Positions 7,604 to 16,324 are shown, numbered from the stretch's first letter. The stretch is DNA of 64,000 nt from CAVZMI01 sp050011775 (GCA_050011775.1 JBEKIL010000015.1:1-64000), one strand, 5' to 3'. The notes: generated by a model from the letters alone, not told the origin. Program-made: numbers and translations.

Positions 7604-8389
7604 ATGATAAGTTCTATTTTATTCGATTTGGATGATACATTAATTGTCGAATTGAAATCGGCTGAAGAATCCTTCATTGAAACAGTCGGCCAGATAGATT
7701 ACGACATAGATACCGGAGAATTTCTCGAGTGTATTAGAGAACAAGCCAAAGAGATTTGGTACAAGTTGCCTACCATTGATTATTGTTTAAAAATCGGGAT
7801 AAGTTCGTGGGAGGCATTATGGGCTGATTTCACCGGAAACGATGAACACTTTAAAAAATTACAGGACCTTGCAGAACATTATAGATTCGAAACATGGAAT
7901 AAAACGCTAATTAAATTAAACATTAACAATCCGGATATTGCCTTTAAATTAAGCAATGATTTCAAGAGAATACGAAATACTAAACATGAGCTTTATCCCG
8001 ACGCAAAAGAAACTTTAGACATATTAAAACAACATTATAAGCTAGGATTAATTACAAATGGAGCGCCTGATTTACAATGGAAAAAAATACATGGCGGTAA
8101 TTTAGAAAACTATTTTGATTGTATAGCAATATCAGGAGAATACGGTTATGGCAAACCGGACGCAAGATTATTCCAGGTTGTTTTGGACGGCCTAAAAGCC
8201 GAAAAAAGGAATTCTATCATGGTCGGAAATAATTTAAATTCAGATATCAAAGGAGCTCAAGACATAGGAATAAAAACAATTTGGATAAATAGAATTAATG
8301 GCGACTCAGGAAACATAAAGCCGGATTATACAGTTGATAGTTTGAAAAGAATATATGGAATAATAATTGCGCAGGACAATACAAAATAG
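7604..8389 (+). CDS. HAD family (subfamily IA) phosphatase
   Basis: A 261-residue haloacid dehalogenase-type hydrolase. Motif I is FDLDDT at 7-12, where Asp8 is the phosphoryl-accepting nucleophile and Asp10 the acid/base. A helical cap spans about residues 20-125. Motif II is LITNG (Thr151), motif III Lys184 in YGKPD, and motif IV VGNNLNSDIKGA at 207-218. All catalytic residues are present, so it should be an active Mg-dependent phosphatase, with a substrate that cannot be predicted (YjjG/phosphoglycolate-like relatives act on nucleotides or sugar phosphates). The start has little ribosome-site support. It is the last plus-strand gene of the AT-rich cassette-like run; transcription then converges on DUF4956. 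Confidence 0.85.
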   Translation: MISSILFDLDDTLIVELKSAEESFIETVGQIDYDIDTGEFLECIREQAKEIWYKLPTIDYCLKIGISSWEALWADFTGNDEHFKKLQDLAEHYRFETWNKTLIKLNINNPDIAFKLSNDFKRIRNTKHELYPDAKETLDILKQHYKLGLITNGAPDLQWKKIHGGNLENYFDCIAISGEYGYGKPDARLFQVVLDGLKAEKRNSIMVGNNLNSDIKGAQDIGIKTIWINRINGDSGNIKPDYTVDSLKRIYGIIIAQDNTK

Positions 8390-8411
8390 CGGCAATGCGG
8401 GATAATATATT

Positions 8412-9080
8412 CTAAATATGTTCTTCGTCTCTAAAGAGATTCAAATTTAGGACTGCTTTTACACCTCTTACTTCCTTCACAAAATCCAGAAAATCCTTTT
8501 TTCTCTTCAGGTTTATGTAATACGAGAATTCCCGCGGAGCATCACCTGCCGAGCTTTTTACATTGATTAATTCGTATTTCGAGCAATAATTGTGCATAAT
8601 TTCTTTCACTGGTGTCATATCATCGTCGGCGTACTGAATTTGGAGCAAGAATTGTTCGCCTTTGAATATATTAATATTCATTTTAGAAAAAAATATTAAT
8701 ACCAAGGCTATCACCGCGGTGCCGACTATTGCGACCCTATGATATCCGACCCCTGCCGCCATACCAACGGCAAGTCCGAAAAAAATATAAACGATATCGA
8801 TTGTATCTTTCACGGCGGTTCGGAAACGTATGATCGATAATGCACCGACAAGCCCGAAGGCTCTGGCGAGATTATTCCCTATTATCATAATAACAAGACA
8901 AACAATAAGAGAAAGATATATGATGGAAAGGACAAAACTGTTCGAATATCCGGGTCCACGGTACGTAAACCGGTACACAAGAGATATTGCGAAACTACAG
9001 ACCAGACTGATACCGAGACTGATAATAATTTGGACGATTGTCGGAGAAAAAAGATCAACTCCCTGCAAGTTTTGTAACAT
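8412..9080 (-). CDS. DUF4956 membrane protein
   Basis: A 222-residue protein with four membrane helices (about residues 12-36, 48-68, 94-112, 116-131) and a soluble C-terminal domain of about 85 residues. The motif RAFGLVGALSIIRFR at 73-87 is the hallmark of DUF4956 proteins. Its ATG overlaps the stop of the VTC gene by one base (TAATG), so the two are translationally coupled. DUF4956 genes are known to me as frequent neighbours of VTC and CotH genes. The soluble tail has a ferredoxin-like alternation and could be an interaction or sensory domain. A membrane partner or channel for the polymerase product is an inference only. Confidence 0.8.
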   Translation of the reverse strand: MLQNLQGVDLFSPTIVQIIISLGISLVCSFAISLVYRFTYRGPGYSNSFVLSIIYLSLIVCLVIMIIGNNLARAFGLVGALSIIRFRTAVKDTIDIVYIFFGLAVGMAAGVGYHRVAIVGTAVIALVLIFFSKMNINIFKGEQFLLQIQYADDDMTPVKEIMHNYCSKYELINVKSSAGDAPREFSYYINLKRKKDFLDFVKEVRGVKAVLNLNLFRDEEHI

Positions 9081-9838
9081 TATTGTATCCTGTAATCAAA
9101 GTCATTTCGTATTGATTTATTTAGTGAGATTGAAAAACGATGCTGCATATCTATGCATGAAGTATATTTCGAAACGGCAATGCGGGTCAAATCAAATTCC
9201 CCGATCACCTTATCAATCCATTGAGGCAACACCTGGTAAAACTTGATCTCCAATATAAATTCCTTCCTATTACCTCCTGTCAATCCTTCTTCATCAAACA
9301 GCATATCGTAATCGTATACTACTTTGCTTCTCAGATTTTTATCGATCGTGACTCTTAAATGAGATCCAAATTTGCACTGGAACGGTTCCCGTTCATAGAC
9401 AACCAGAACTTTCGGCTCAAGATGTCGTAACTGATAGTAAAAGAAAAAATTATTGAGATATTTTTTTTCTTCGTCATCCAGCTGCGTTACTGAATTAGAA
9501 CCTCTTAATGTTTTCCGTATATCCTGAATGGGCACGCGTGCCCTGTCTTTGGAAACAAAATTATCATTCTTGCGTTTTATTTCAAAAAAGACCCGAGGAT
9601 TTTCTTCTTTCTGGTTGTACCCACGTATTCTTAATTTTTTCCTTGTGTGTATACCGTCCAGTTTTTCATAATAACATTTGTAATCAAAACTATCGAGGTA
9701 AATACTGCGCACGGTATATTCTTTACTCGGACGTATTGAAGCATAGTCATCATAGTCGAGATAGCCTAACAGGCTGGTACGGAGTTTTTCCAGGTACATT
9801 GTCGAAACAAGATATTTATATTCCAGCCTATTCTTCAT
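9080..9838 (-). CDS. VTC-domain polyphosphate polymerase
   Basis: A 252-residue soluble enzyme of the triphosphate-tunnel (VTC/CYTH-like) fold. The tunnel-wall charged motifs are all visible in order: R-x-E-x-K at 4-8, KKLRIR at 67-72, FEIKRK at 85-90, YER at 148-150, L-R-V-T-I-D at 161-166, ILEIKF at 195-200 and SKYTSC near 223-228. In yeast Vtc4 such Arg/Lys residues and paired Glu residues bind ATP, polyphosphate and metal, so polyphosphate synthesis from nucleoside triphosphate is the expected reaction. It sits 7 bases after the HlyD-like gene and overlaps DUF4956, forming one operon. The lack of its own membrane helices suggests that DUF4956 anchors it (inference). Confidence 0.85.
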   Translation of the reverse strand: MKNRLEYKYLVSTMYLEKLRTSLLGYLDYDDYASIRPSKEYTVRSIYLDSFDYKCYYEKLDGIHTRKKLRIRGYNQKEENPRVFFEIKRKNDNFVSKDRARVPIQDIRKTLRGSNSVTQLDDEEKKYLNNFFFYYQLRHLEPKVLVVYEREPFQCKFGSHLRVTIDKNLRSKVVYDYDMLFDEEGLTGGNRKEFILEIKFYQVLPQWIDKVIGEFDLTRIAVSKYTSCIDMQHRFSISLNKSIRNDFDYRIQ

Positions 9839-9845
9839 TACTTTC

Positions 9846-10910
9846 TCAATTCCTAAACAACGAATACATATATTCTTTTACGGTAATTTTAGGAAGTATG
9901 ATTTCTCCCCCGACAAGTAATCCGGGTACCAGGCTCTTATCGGGAGAATCAAGCAATATTCTTGAATAAAGAATCTGGACACCATTCAAAATTGTTATCT
10001 CTCTTGAGATGGACACCAGTTGACCCGTAATTTCATCGGGAAAACCCCTGAGAGATAATTTCACAGTCTGACCTTCTCTCAGGTCCTGTGTATCTGAATA
10101 CCGAACAGGTGCGGTCAGAATTATTTGCGATGTGTTGTTTACTTTTAGCAGTGTATCCCGCGAAACATATTTAGCGACTTCTCCGGCAATCGGTGCAGTG
10201 AGCACAAAATCGTCCAGTCTGCTCTTCAGAAGCCGTATCTCTTTGATGTACGAATCAATGGTCGATCTTAATATCTGTAGATCTTCACTTTTACTTCCGG
10301 TCGTCAGAGCTTCAAGTTGAGCTTTATTTTCCTCACGGAGAATTTTTAATTGCTTTAAATCCCAGAGATATATTTCGTATTCACCCTGAGAAATATATCC
10401 TCTTTGATGCAGCTCCTCCATTCTTTCGAAAGTCAATGTCTTTTGTTGAATTTCGGCTTCTGTATATGCTAATTTACTTTTAGCTTCATCTATCAGTGCC
10501 TGTTTTTCACCCGTGCTTTTAGCAGCCAAATCTGCTTTTGCCACAAGAAGACTCCCCCCTAATTGCGTCAGCCGTTCTTGCAGACTGGTTGAATTGATGA
10601 TGCCGATGGTATCTCCTTTATTGATGAAGGATTTGGATTGAAGAGATTGAGCCAACGTAAAGTTCATCGACTCCCCACGTTCAAATTGCACGACGGTAAA
10701 GGTGTTTGAAATTGCCAATTTGTAGTCGACGATACTCGAAAAAATTTGCCCTTCAGTCCCCTTCGACAATACCCATTTTTGTAAAGGATTTACTTCAAAA
10801 TAGGTATCAAGGCTGTGAGGAACTCTCACATCAAAGAAAATCTGTAGTAATATGATTCCCACAAAGATGGGGCTGGCGTATAATACAAGTTTTGACCTTT
10901 TCCTGAGCAT
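9846..10910 (-). CDS. HlyD-like membrane fusion protein
   Basis: A 354-residue periplasmic adaptor with one N-terminal membrane anchor (about residues 9-27). It has a split lipoyl/barrel-like domain and a long alpha-helical hairpin (about residues 105-215, rich in Glu, Lys, Leu, Ala and Gln). The returning domain F-V-L-T-A-P-I-A-G-E-V near 235-245 is the HlyD_D23/biotinyl-lipoyl signature. Such proteins bridge inner and outer membranes in export or efflux machines, but no ABC/RND pump or TolC gene lies nearby. It is the first gene of the minus-strand operon with VTC and DUF4956, and is divergent from the CotH gene. Its presence suggests envelope-spanning traffic linked to the polymerase product (inference). 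Confidence 0.8.
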   Translation of the reverse strand: MLRKRSKLVLYASPIFVGIILLQIFFDVRVPHSLDTYFEVNPLQKWVLSKGTEGQIFSSIVDYKLAISNTFTVVQFERGESMNFTLAQSLQSKSFINKGDTIGIINSTSLQERLTQLGGSLLVAKADLAAKSTGEKQALIDEAKSKLAYTEAEIQQKTLTFERMEELHQRGYISQGEYEIYLWDLKQLKILREENKAQLEALTTGSKSEDLQILRSTIDSYIKEIRLLKSRLDDFVLTAPIAGEVAKYVSRDTLLKVNNTSQIILTAPVRYSDTQDLREGQTVKLSLRGFPDEITGQLVSISREITILNGVQILYSRILLDSPDKSLVPGLLVGGEIILPKITVKEYMYSLFRN

Positions 10911-11164
10911 TATAATAATCGCAAGAGGATCCCTTAAATTTACGATATATTGATCTTTAGATAAGCATACAAAATATTAACCAAAAAAACATTGATATTC
11001 TCTAAAATAATTTTAAGAATATTTAAGGGTCGCTATGTTCAATTAAAATATTGTAGCTTTTAAGCAAAGAGTGGCGTACCTTTTAGTATTAATTATGACA
11101 TATTTTCAAGATTATTTTTTATAACGCATCCGGTAATTACTGCTTGCTGATGGAGATATACTCC
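10911..11164. promoter_or_regulatory. shared divergent promoter region
   Basis: An AT-rich 254-bp spacer between the HlyD-VTC-DUF4956 operon (leftward) and the CotH gene (rightward). ATGACA (about 11095) and TATAAC (about 11120) could form a loosely spaced promoter for CotH. No clear operator repeat was found. The divergent layout implies that the two transcription units may be co-regulated. Confidence 0.35.
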
Positions 11165-14137
11165 ATGTTCCGCTATCCGATTGCCTCAGTCATCATAACA
11201 TTGTTCTTGATTTCAAACCTCGTCGCACAACCGCCGATCTCCGGAAAAATCGTAGCAGGGGTTGGCTCTTCGCACGTTTATGGCTCCGGTTCCGAGCTTG
11301 TTTCAGATTCAGGACTCACCGAATTGCCCGATTATTCGGTAGACCACGGATTTTATACATCACCCTTTGATCTCACGATATCATGGAATGATCAAGGATC
11401 CATAATCTGTTATACACTCGACGGATCCGACCCAAGAAATAATCCGGCAGCTATCAATACGCCTTCACCGGTAACTATACGAATCGATCCGGCCAGTACC
11501 CAGGGCCGTGCGGCGACACCGGCAGTAGTGGTACGCGCCTATGCCAAAGTAAACGATATACCGGTAACCACCGCTGGATCTCAAACCTATATTTTTACCG
11601 ATCAGGTGAAGTATCAAAAATATCCGGGGGGCAATTGGCCGCAGGGTATCGTTAATGCTAAAATTCTGGACTATGAAATGGATCCGGACGTAGTGAACGA
11701 TGTGCGATATAAAGACCTTATTGACGATGCCCTCCTTGAGATTCCAAGTATATGCATTAATACGGATCTGAAGAATCTCTTCGATCCGAAAATAGGAATT
11801 TATGTAAATCCGCTCGGACGCGGCATGGAATGGGAAAGACCGGCATCAATCGAACTAATCGATCCTCATAAAAAGGAGAAGGGGTTTCAGATTAATGCAG
11901 GTCTTCGACTCCGCGGAGGCTACAGTCGAGTTCCCACAGGTGAATCCGGGCAGCTCAAAAATGCATTCCGCTTCTTTTTCCGGAAAGAATACGGTGAAGC
12001 CAAGTTGAAATATCCGCTGTTCGGAGATGAGGGTGTTTCAGAATTCGACTGCGTGGATCTAAGAACGGCACAAAATTATTCATGGAGCTACCAATCGTAC
12101 TCAGGCCACGTCTGTATATTTATCAGGGATCTGTTTTCCCGCGATTGCCAGCGCGAAATGGGGCAGCCGTACACACGAAGCCGCCAGTATCATCTCTATC
12201 TTGATGGTATGTACTGGGGCCTGTACCAGACTCAGGAAAGGCCCGAAGCTTCTTTCGCGGAATCCTATTTCGGAGGGAACAAGGAGGATTACGATGTTGT
12301 CAAAGTGGATCAGGTCAATAACAGATATATCGAAGCAACAGATGGAACTCTTGATGCCTATGATCAGCTCTGGTCGTATTCGAAGACGGGATTCCAGTCG
12401 AACGAAAATTACTTTAAAATACAGGGAAAGAATCCAGATGGTTCGATGAACCTGGATTATCCTGTTCTTGCCAACCTGGATAATTTGATAGACTACCTGC
12501 TCATCATTTATTACACGGGAAATTTCGATGGACCGATAAGTGCCTTTGTAGGTAATACACAACCAAATAATTTTTACGGCATCTATAACAGGATAGGTCG
12601 CAGCGGATTTTTATTTTTCGTACACGACGCAGAACATGCGTTGATGCAACCACAATACAGCGAGAATGGAGATTATGGCCTGAACCGCACAGGACCGTAC
12701 GGCTGCGGAAATATAGTACAGTACTTCAACCCTCAATGGCTCCATGAACGACTCTCCCCGAACAATGAATATAAAGTGTTGTTTTCCGATCATATCTACC
12801 GTCATTTTTTCAATCACGGCGCATTGACGGCGGAGGCCTCTGAGCAGCGACTGGCTATTTTGAGGGATGAGATCGATACTGCTGTGATCGCAGAATCTGC
12901 CCGCTGGGGGGATACAAAAGTGCATCCTCCGCGTACAAAAGATGATGATTGGTCACCATCAATATCGTGGATAATGAACTCGTTTTTCCCTACTCGTACC
13001 GGGATAGTCCTTGATCAGCTTAAGGCCGATAAGCTCTATCCATCAATCGATCCGCCTAAGATCATGTCCGGTTCTCAAGAAATCAAGAATAACATATTGA
13101 TAATTCAGAAAGGCGACAAAGTCCGTCTTGTTAATACCAACACATCTCAGGTGGGCTCGATTTTCTATACACTTGACGGCACGGACCCGCGTGCCATAGG
13201 AGGAGCTTCGAGTCCCTCGGCTGCCGATGCCGGAGACGAAATTGAATTGACAATCAATTCAAACACTACACTGAAGGCCCGGGTGAAAAACGATAGTACC
13301 TGGAGCGCTTTACATGAAATTTTACTCAGCACCGGAGAAGATTTGAGCGGAATAAAAATTACAGAAATTCATTATAATCCACTACCTGATGGAGACATCA
13401 GCGGTACCGAGTTTGAGTTTATCGAATTGAAAAATGTAGGATCATCGCCTCTATCGCTTGCAGGCGCGCATTTCATCCAGGGCATCGATTATACGTTCCC
13501 GAATGAATCGACCGTATCGCCGGGGGGCTTCGTTGTACTGGCATCAAATGTCGGAATGTTTCAGAAACGATACGGATTTGCGCCGACCGGCGAGTATAAC
13601 CGACAGCTGGACAATGTTGGAGAGCGTTTAACACTGGTAGACCTTCCGGGCGACACACTCTTTACCGTTCGCTACAACGATAAAGCACCCTGGCCGGATT
13701 CCGCGGATGGGAAGGGGTATTCACTTGTAGCAAAAAATATTAACGGTTATGGCAACGCCGATTCAGCAAACTACTGGCGGGCATCTTTAAGTATCAATGG
13801 ATCGCCGGGAAGAGACGATCTGGTGAACGGCATCGGCGATACGCCAAACCGGTTACCCGGGTTTTTTCAGCTCGACCAGAATTATCCTAATCCCTTCAAT
13901 CCTGAAACGATGATCAGCTATCGACTTCCTTCGCGTGTAAGTGTAGAACTTAAAGTATTCGATATACTCGGACGGGAAATAACTACATTGGTTGATCAGG
14001 TGCAAAATGCCGGCACTTATGAAGTGAAGTTCCCCCCTTCGAGCGGAAACAGCGGCAACTTGAGTAGCGGTATTTATCTATATAGGATCAAAGCGGGAAA
14101 TTTTGTCAAAACAAACAAGATGGTACTCGTAAGATAA
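11165..14137 (+). CDS. T9SS-exported CotH-kinase/lamin-tail protein
   Basis: A 990-residue secreted protein. It has a signal peptide (about 1-22, N-L-V-A-Q) and a chitobiase/FN3-like domain (about 60-145; YTLDGSDPR). A CotH atypical-kinase domain spans about 195-560, with GNFDGP at 452-457 and HDAEHAL at 487-493, which align with the N-x-D and W-D-x-D metal/catalytic elements of CotH. A second YTLDGTDPR module lies near 670, then a lamin-tail domain (about 728-850; ITEIHYNP, EFEFIELKN). It ends in a T9SS type A sorting domain (QNYPNPFNPET to KMVLVR). ATG 11165 is chosen because GGAG lies 9 bases ahead; a TTG at 11144 is the alternative. CotH proteins phosphorylate coat proteins in spore formers; here it would act at the cell surface. 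It is divergent from the VTC operon. Confidence 0.88.
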   Translation: MFRYPIASVIITLFLISNLVAQPPISGKIVAGVGSSHVYGSGSELVSDSGLTELPDYSVDHGFYTSPFDLTISWNDQGSIICYTLDGSDPRNNPAAINTPSPVTIRIDPASTQGRAATPAVVVRAYAKVNDIPVTTAGSQTYIFTDQVKYQKYPGGNWPQGIVNAKILDYEMDPDVVNDVRYKDLIDDALLEIPSICINTDLKNLFDPKIGIYVNPLGRGMEWERPASIELIDPHKKEKGFQINAGLRLRGGYSRVPTGESGQLKNAFRFFFRKEYGEAKLKYPLFGDEGVSEFDCVDLRTAQNYSWSYQSYSGHVCIFIRDLFSRDCQREMGQPYTRSRQYHLYLDGMYWGLYQTQERPEASFAESYFGGNKEDYDVVKVDQVNNRYIEATDGTLDAYDQLWSYSKTGFQSNENYFKIQGKNPDGSMNLDYPVLANLDNLIDYLLIIYYTGNFDGPISAFVGNTQPNNFYGIYNRIGRSGFLFFVHDAEHALMQPQYSENGDYGLNRTGPYGCGNIVQYFNPQWLHERLSPNNEYKVLFSDHIYRHFFNHGALTAEASEQRLAILRDEIDTAVIAESARWGDTKVHPPRTKDDDWSPSISWIMNSFFPTRTGIVLDQLKADKLYPSIDPPKIMSGSQEIKNNILIIQKGDKVRLVNTNTSQVGSIFYTLDGTDPRAIGGASSPSAADAGDEIELTINSNTTLKARVKNDSTWSALHEILLSTGEDLSGIKITEIHYNPLPDGDISGTEFEFIELKNVGSSPLSLAGAHFIQGIDYTFPNESTVSPGGFVVLASNVGMFQKRYGFAPTGEYNRQLDNVGERLTLVDLPGDTLFTVRYNDKAPWPDSADGKGYSLVAKNINGYGNADSANYWRASLSINGSPGRDDLVNGIGDTPNRLPGFFQLDQNYPNPFNPETMISYRLPSRVSVELKVFDILGREITTLVDQVQNAGTYEVKFPPSSGNSGNLSSGIYLYRIKAGNFVKTNKMVLVR

Positions 14138-14261
14138 ATATACAGTCCTTGCCGAAGTCACGATAAATCGATACGTGGACGAAGAGGCTTCAAGCAGATA
14201 ACTCAAAAGTACGACGTTACCTTATTCAATAAAAAGCATGTGATGTCCATAGGAGGAACAA

Positions 14262-14579
14262 ATGCCATTCACCAGAACAGTACAAAAATACGATGCGTTT
14301 CTGTGTCCGAACGGTGGAAAAGCGGGTGGCCGAATAATTCTGTACTGCAGCGATTGTGTACTCAACCTGATTTTCATGGATCCCTCGGCGACATTGCCGC
14401 CCAACAGCTTTGATGTTGCCACTAAAATTGGCTTTGCTTACCAGCCCGTCAGTCAGTACATGAATTTCATCGATCTGCTTCGCAACGAGAAGCCCATTTA
14501 TACAAACTTTACGCCTGAAGTGACTCCGCCAACGTTCGAGATCAATTGTCAAAACGAACCGACGGGTGAAGGTGAATAG
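14262..14579 (+). CDS. conserved-looking hypothetical protein, 105 aa
   Basis: A 105-residue soluble protein of unknown function. The ribosome site is excellent (AGGAGGAACAA before ATG), which supports it as real. The sequence has no signal peptide. It contains a C-P-N-G-G-K-A-G-G turn near residue 15 and a C-S-D-C pair near 29-32; together with Cys96 these could bind metal, but no known motif is formed. The middle reads I-I-L-Y-C-S-D-C-V-L-N-L-I-F-M, a buried-strand pattern. It precedes the DUF3795 gene by 43 bases and may be in the same transcript. I do not recognise the family. Confidence 0.6.
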   Translation: MPFTRTVQKYDAFLCPNGGKAGGRIILYCSDCVLNLIFMDPSATLPPNSFDVATKIGFAYQPVSQYMNFIDLLRNEKPIYTNFTPEVTPPTFEINCQNEPTGEGE

Positions 14580-14622
14580 TATTATGAATAGGATAATTGA
14601 AATCAACATCGATTAGATTACA

Positions 14623-14994
14623 ATGATTGCATACTGCGGCTTGAATTGCGAGGGCTGTCCTATCTACTGGGCAACCAGAGAGCAGTATAAACAAAAACAG
14701 GGAGAAATGAGGGTCGATATCGCACGGTTATGCCGCGAGCATTACGGTATGGATGTCCGGCCGGAGGATATCACCGACTGCGATGGATGCCGTTCCGAAA
14801 CAGGAAGATTATTTTCAGCCTCCAGCAAGTGCGAAATCAGGAGCTGTGCAAGACAGAGAAAGCTCGACAGCTGTGCTTACTGTGCAGACTATGCATGCGA
14901 GAAACTACAGAAGTTGTTCGCCACCGATGCAAGCGCCAGAACACAACTTGAGGCAATCAGAACCGAGAGGAAAAATAATAATGATAAAAATTAA
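14623..14994 (+). CDS. DUF3795 cysteine-rich protein
   Basis: A 123-residue DUF3795 protein. It opens MIAYCGLNCEGCPIYWAT, the family's hallmark Y-C-G-L-x-C-x-x-C-x-x-Y, and continues with C-D-G-C-R, C-E-I-R-S-C-A and C-A-Y-C-A-D-Y-A-C. That is at least ten conserved cysteines in CxxC-like pairs, likely to bind zinc or an Fe-S cluster. The function of the family is unknown. The stop overlaps the start of the following membrane-protein gene by 14 bases, so the two are probably co-translated. Confidence 0.85.
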   Translation: MIAYCGLNCEGCPIYWATREQYKQKQGEMRVDIARLCREHYGMDVRPEDITDCDGCRSETGRLFSASSKCEIRSCARQRKLDSCAYCADYACEKLQKLFATDASARTQLEAIRTERKNNNDKN

Positions 14995-15451
14995 AAGGAT
15001 TATAACCGCAGGTACAATATCAGGACTCGCGATGGGAGTTTTTCTTTTTATCGGAGGTGCAATTTTCTCCAGAATTATTTACGGACCGCAATTTGCTCCC
15101 CCGGGGAAGTTCACCGAGGAACAAATGAATGCTTTTTATTTTATCTGGACAAAATTAGCGATAGGATGGTTTTTTGGACTCCTCTTTACATTCACATATG
15201 AAATGCTCCCCCTGCAGAAAAAATTGAACGGCATACTACATGGACTTACCTATGGATTCGTGTTTTGGTTTATTATATCGTTGTGGAATCTCTCCCACCC
15301 TTTAATTTATGGCTCTATCAATATCCCGGATCAGACTTTCTGGCTGCTCTATCAACTAGTCGGATTCATGGGATTTGGAGCAACACTTGGCTATATCTAT
15401 AAAAAAAGGGCACAAAAAGAACTCACGGCATCAGCAGGTTCAAATACATAA
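14981..15451 (+). CDS. four-helix membrane protein
   Basis: A 156-residue integral membrane protein with four hydrophobic helices (about residues 9-31, 52-73, 84-106 and 118-139) and a short basic tail. I do not recognise a named family; the layout with G-x-x-x-G packing motifs (G-L-A-M-G, G-F-M-G-F-G-A-T-L-G) resembles DUF1440/DUF2938-like small membrane proteins. The start at 14981 has GAGAGG about 10 bases before it and lies inside the end of the DUF3795 gene, implying coupled translation. No catalytic residues are evident. Confidence 0.7.
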   Translation: MIKIKRIITAGTISGLAMGVFLFIGGAIFSRIIYGPQFAPPGKFTEEQMNAFYFIWTKLAIGWFFGLLFTFTYEMLPLQKKLNGILHGLTYGFVFWFIISLWNLSHPLIYGSINIPDQTFWLLYQLVGFMGFGATLGYIYKKRAQKELTASAGSNT

Positions 15452-15532
15452 ATCAATAGCAAGCCAACATTAAGGCAGAAATAATCTTCATACACAGAGA
15501 ATAAATCTTTGACAGGCACCTCGGAGGAATTT

Positions 15533-15592
15533 ATGAAAAGAATCATAATAAATATCCTCGCCGCCACAATTCGTCGCGTTTTTTCTAGGTAA
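15533..15592 (+). CDS. possible 19-aa small ORF or leader peptide
   Basis: A very short reading frame preceded by CGGAGGAATTT, a near-perfect ribosome site 6 bases before ATG. The peptide starts MKRIIINILAAT and ends with basic residues. It resembles the beginning of a signal peptide, so it could be the stub of a broken exported-protein gene, a leader peptide or a true small membrane protein. It lies in the 190-base gap before the exported protein at 15644. Confidence 0.35.
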   Translation: MKRIIINILAATIRRVFSR

Positions 15593-15643
15593 AAAAAGCG
15601 TACACTACATTTACTCCACATTTCGGACACAAAGGAGGTTATC

Positions 15644-16123
15644 ATGAAAGCTTATAGAAGAAGTAAGGAAGCTATTGTGATGTCATTGACGTCACTTTTT
15701 CTAATTGTTGTATTCCTTGTATTTTCCTCGACGGCATTCGCTCAACAGAAATCGATCACCTTGCCGAAAGGAACGACAGTCCAAAAGATTTCCGCCGGAC
15801 ATTTCAAGTTCACGCTCCCAAACAGGCAGATTGTCGAAGTCAAGAATTTCAGTCTCAAATTAGGCACCGTCGGATCAATAAGCATTATCAATCCTGATCC
15901 ACCTGAAAAACCGATTGTCAAGGGAACCAAGGGCACGCTTACAATTTCCGGAAAACTGACGAAAGAGGCGGCCTCTAAACTCCCACCTACCGACTATATC
16001 AAGATTGACGACGAGGTGACATGGCTCCCGATTACAATTTTCTATCAGCCGGTGAAGATCATACTTAAAACGGGCGTGAACGAACTCAGTCCTCAACCCG
16101 ATCCGCCGGGAGTAGTAAAATAG
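15644..16123 (+). CDS. exported hypothetical protein
   Basis: A 159-residue secreted or periplasmic protein. It has an excellent ribosome site (AAAGGAGGTTATC) and a signal peptide of about 33 residues ending in S-T-A-F-A-Q. The mature part is a beta-rich domain (about 40-75: I-T-L-P-K-G-T-T-V-Q-K-I, H-F-K-F-T-L-P), followed by two Pro-rich linkers, N-P-D-P-P-E-K-P near 85-92 and P-Q-P-D-P-P-G at the C-terminus. The near-duplicate D-P-P elements suggest structured turns. I do not recognise the family. No operon partner is obvious; a 200-base gap precedes the next gene. Confidence 0.7.
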   Translation: MKAYRRSKEAIVMSLTSLFLIVVFLVFSSTAFAQQKSITLPKGTTVQKISAGHFKFTLPNRQIVEVKNFSLKLGTVGSISIINPDPPEKPIVKGTKGTLTISGKLTKEAASKLPPTDYIKIDDEVTWLPITIFYQPVKIILKTGVNELSPQPDPPGVVK

Positions 16124-16324
16124 ATATAATGCTTCATCCATCTATTAATAAATAATGAAATATTTTTTGTGGGTATTGCCAGCAGGATTCTTTTCGGCGT
16201 GATGGTGGTATCATAAACGCCAATTACCCGGCCCGGCGATTCTTCGAAGTATATGCACCGGTTGCAAGAACATTATTCAATCAAAAAAAATCCTGAAACA
16301 ATTTTCACCAAAAAAAAGAATTGA

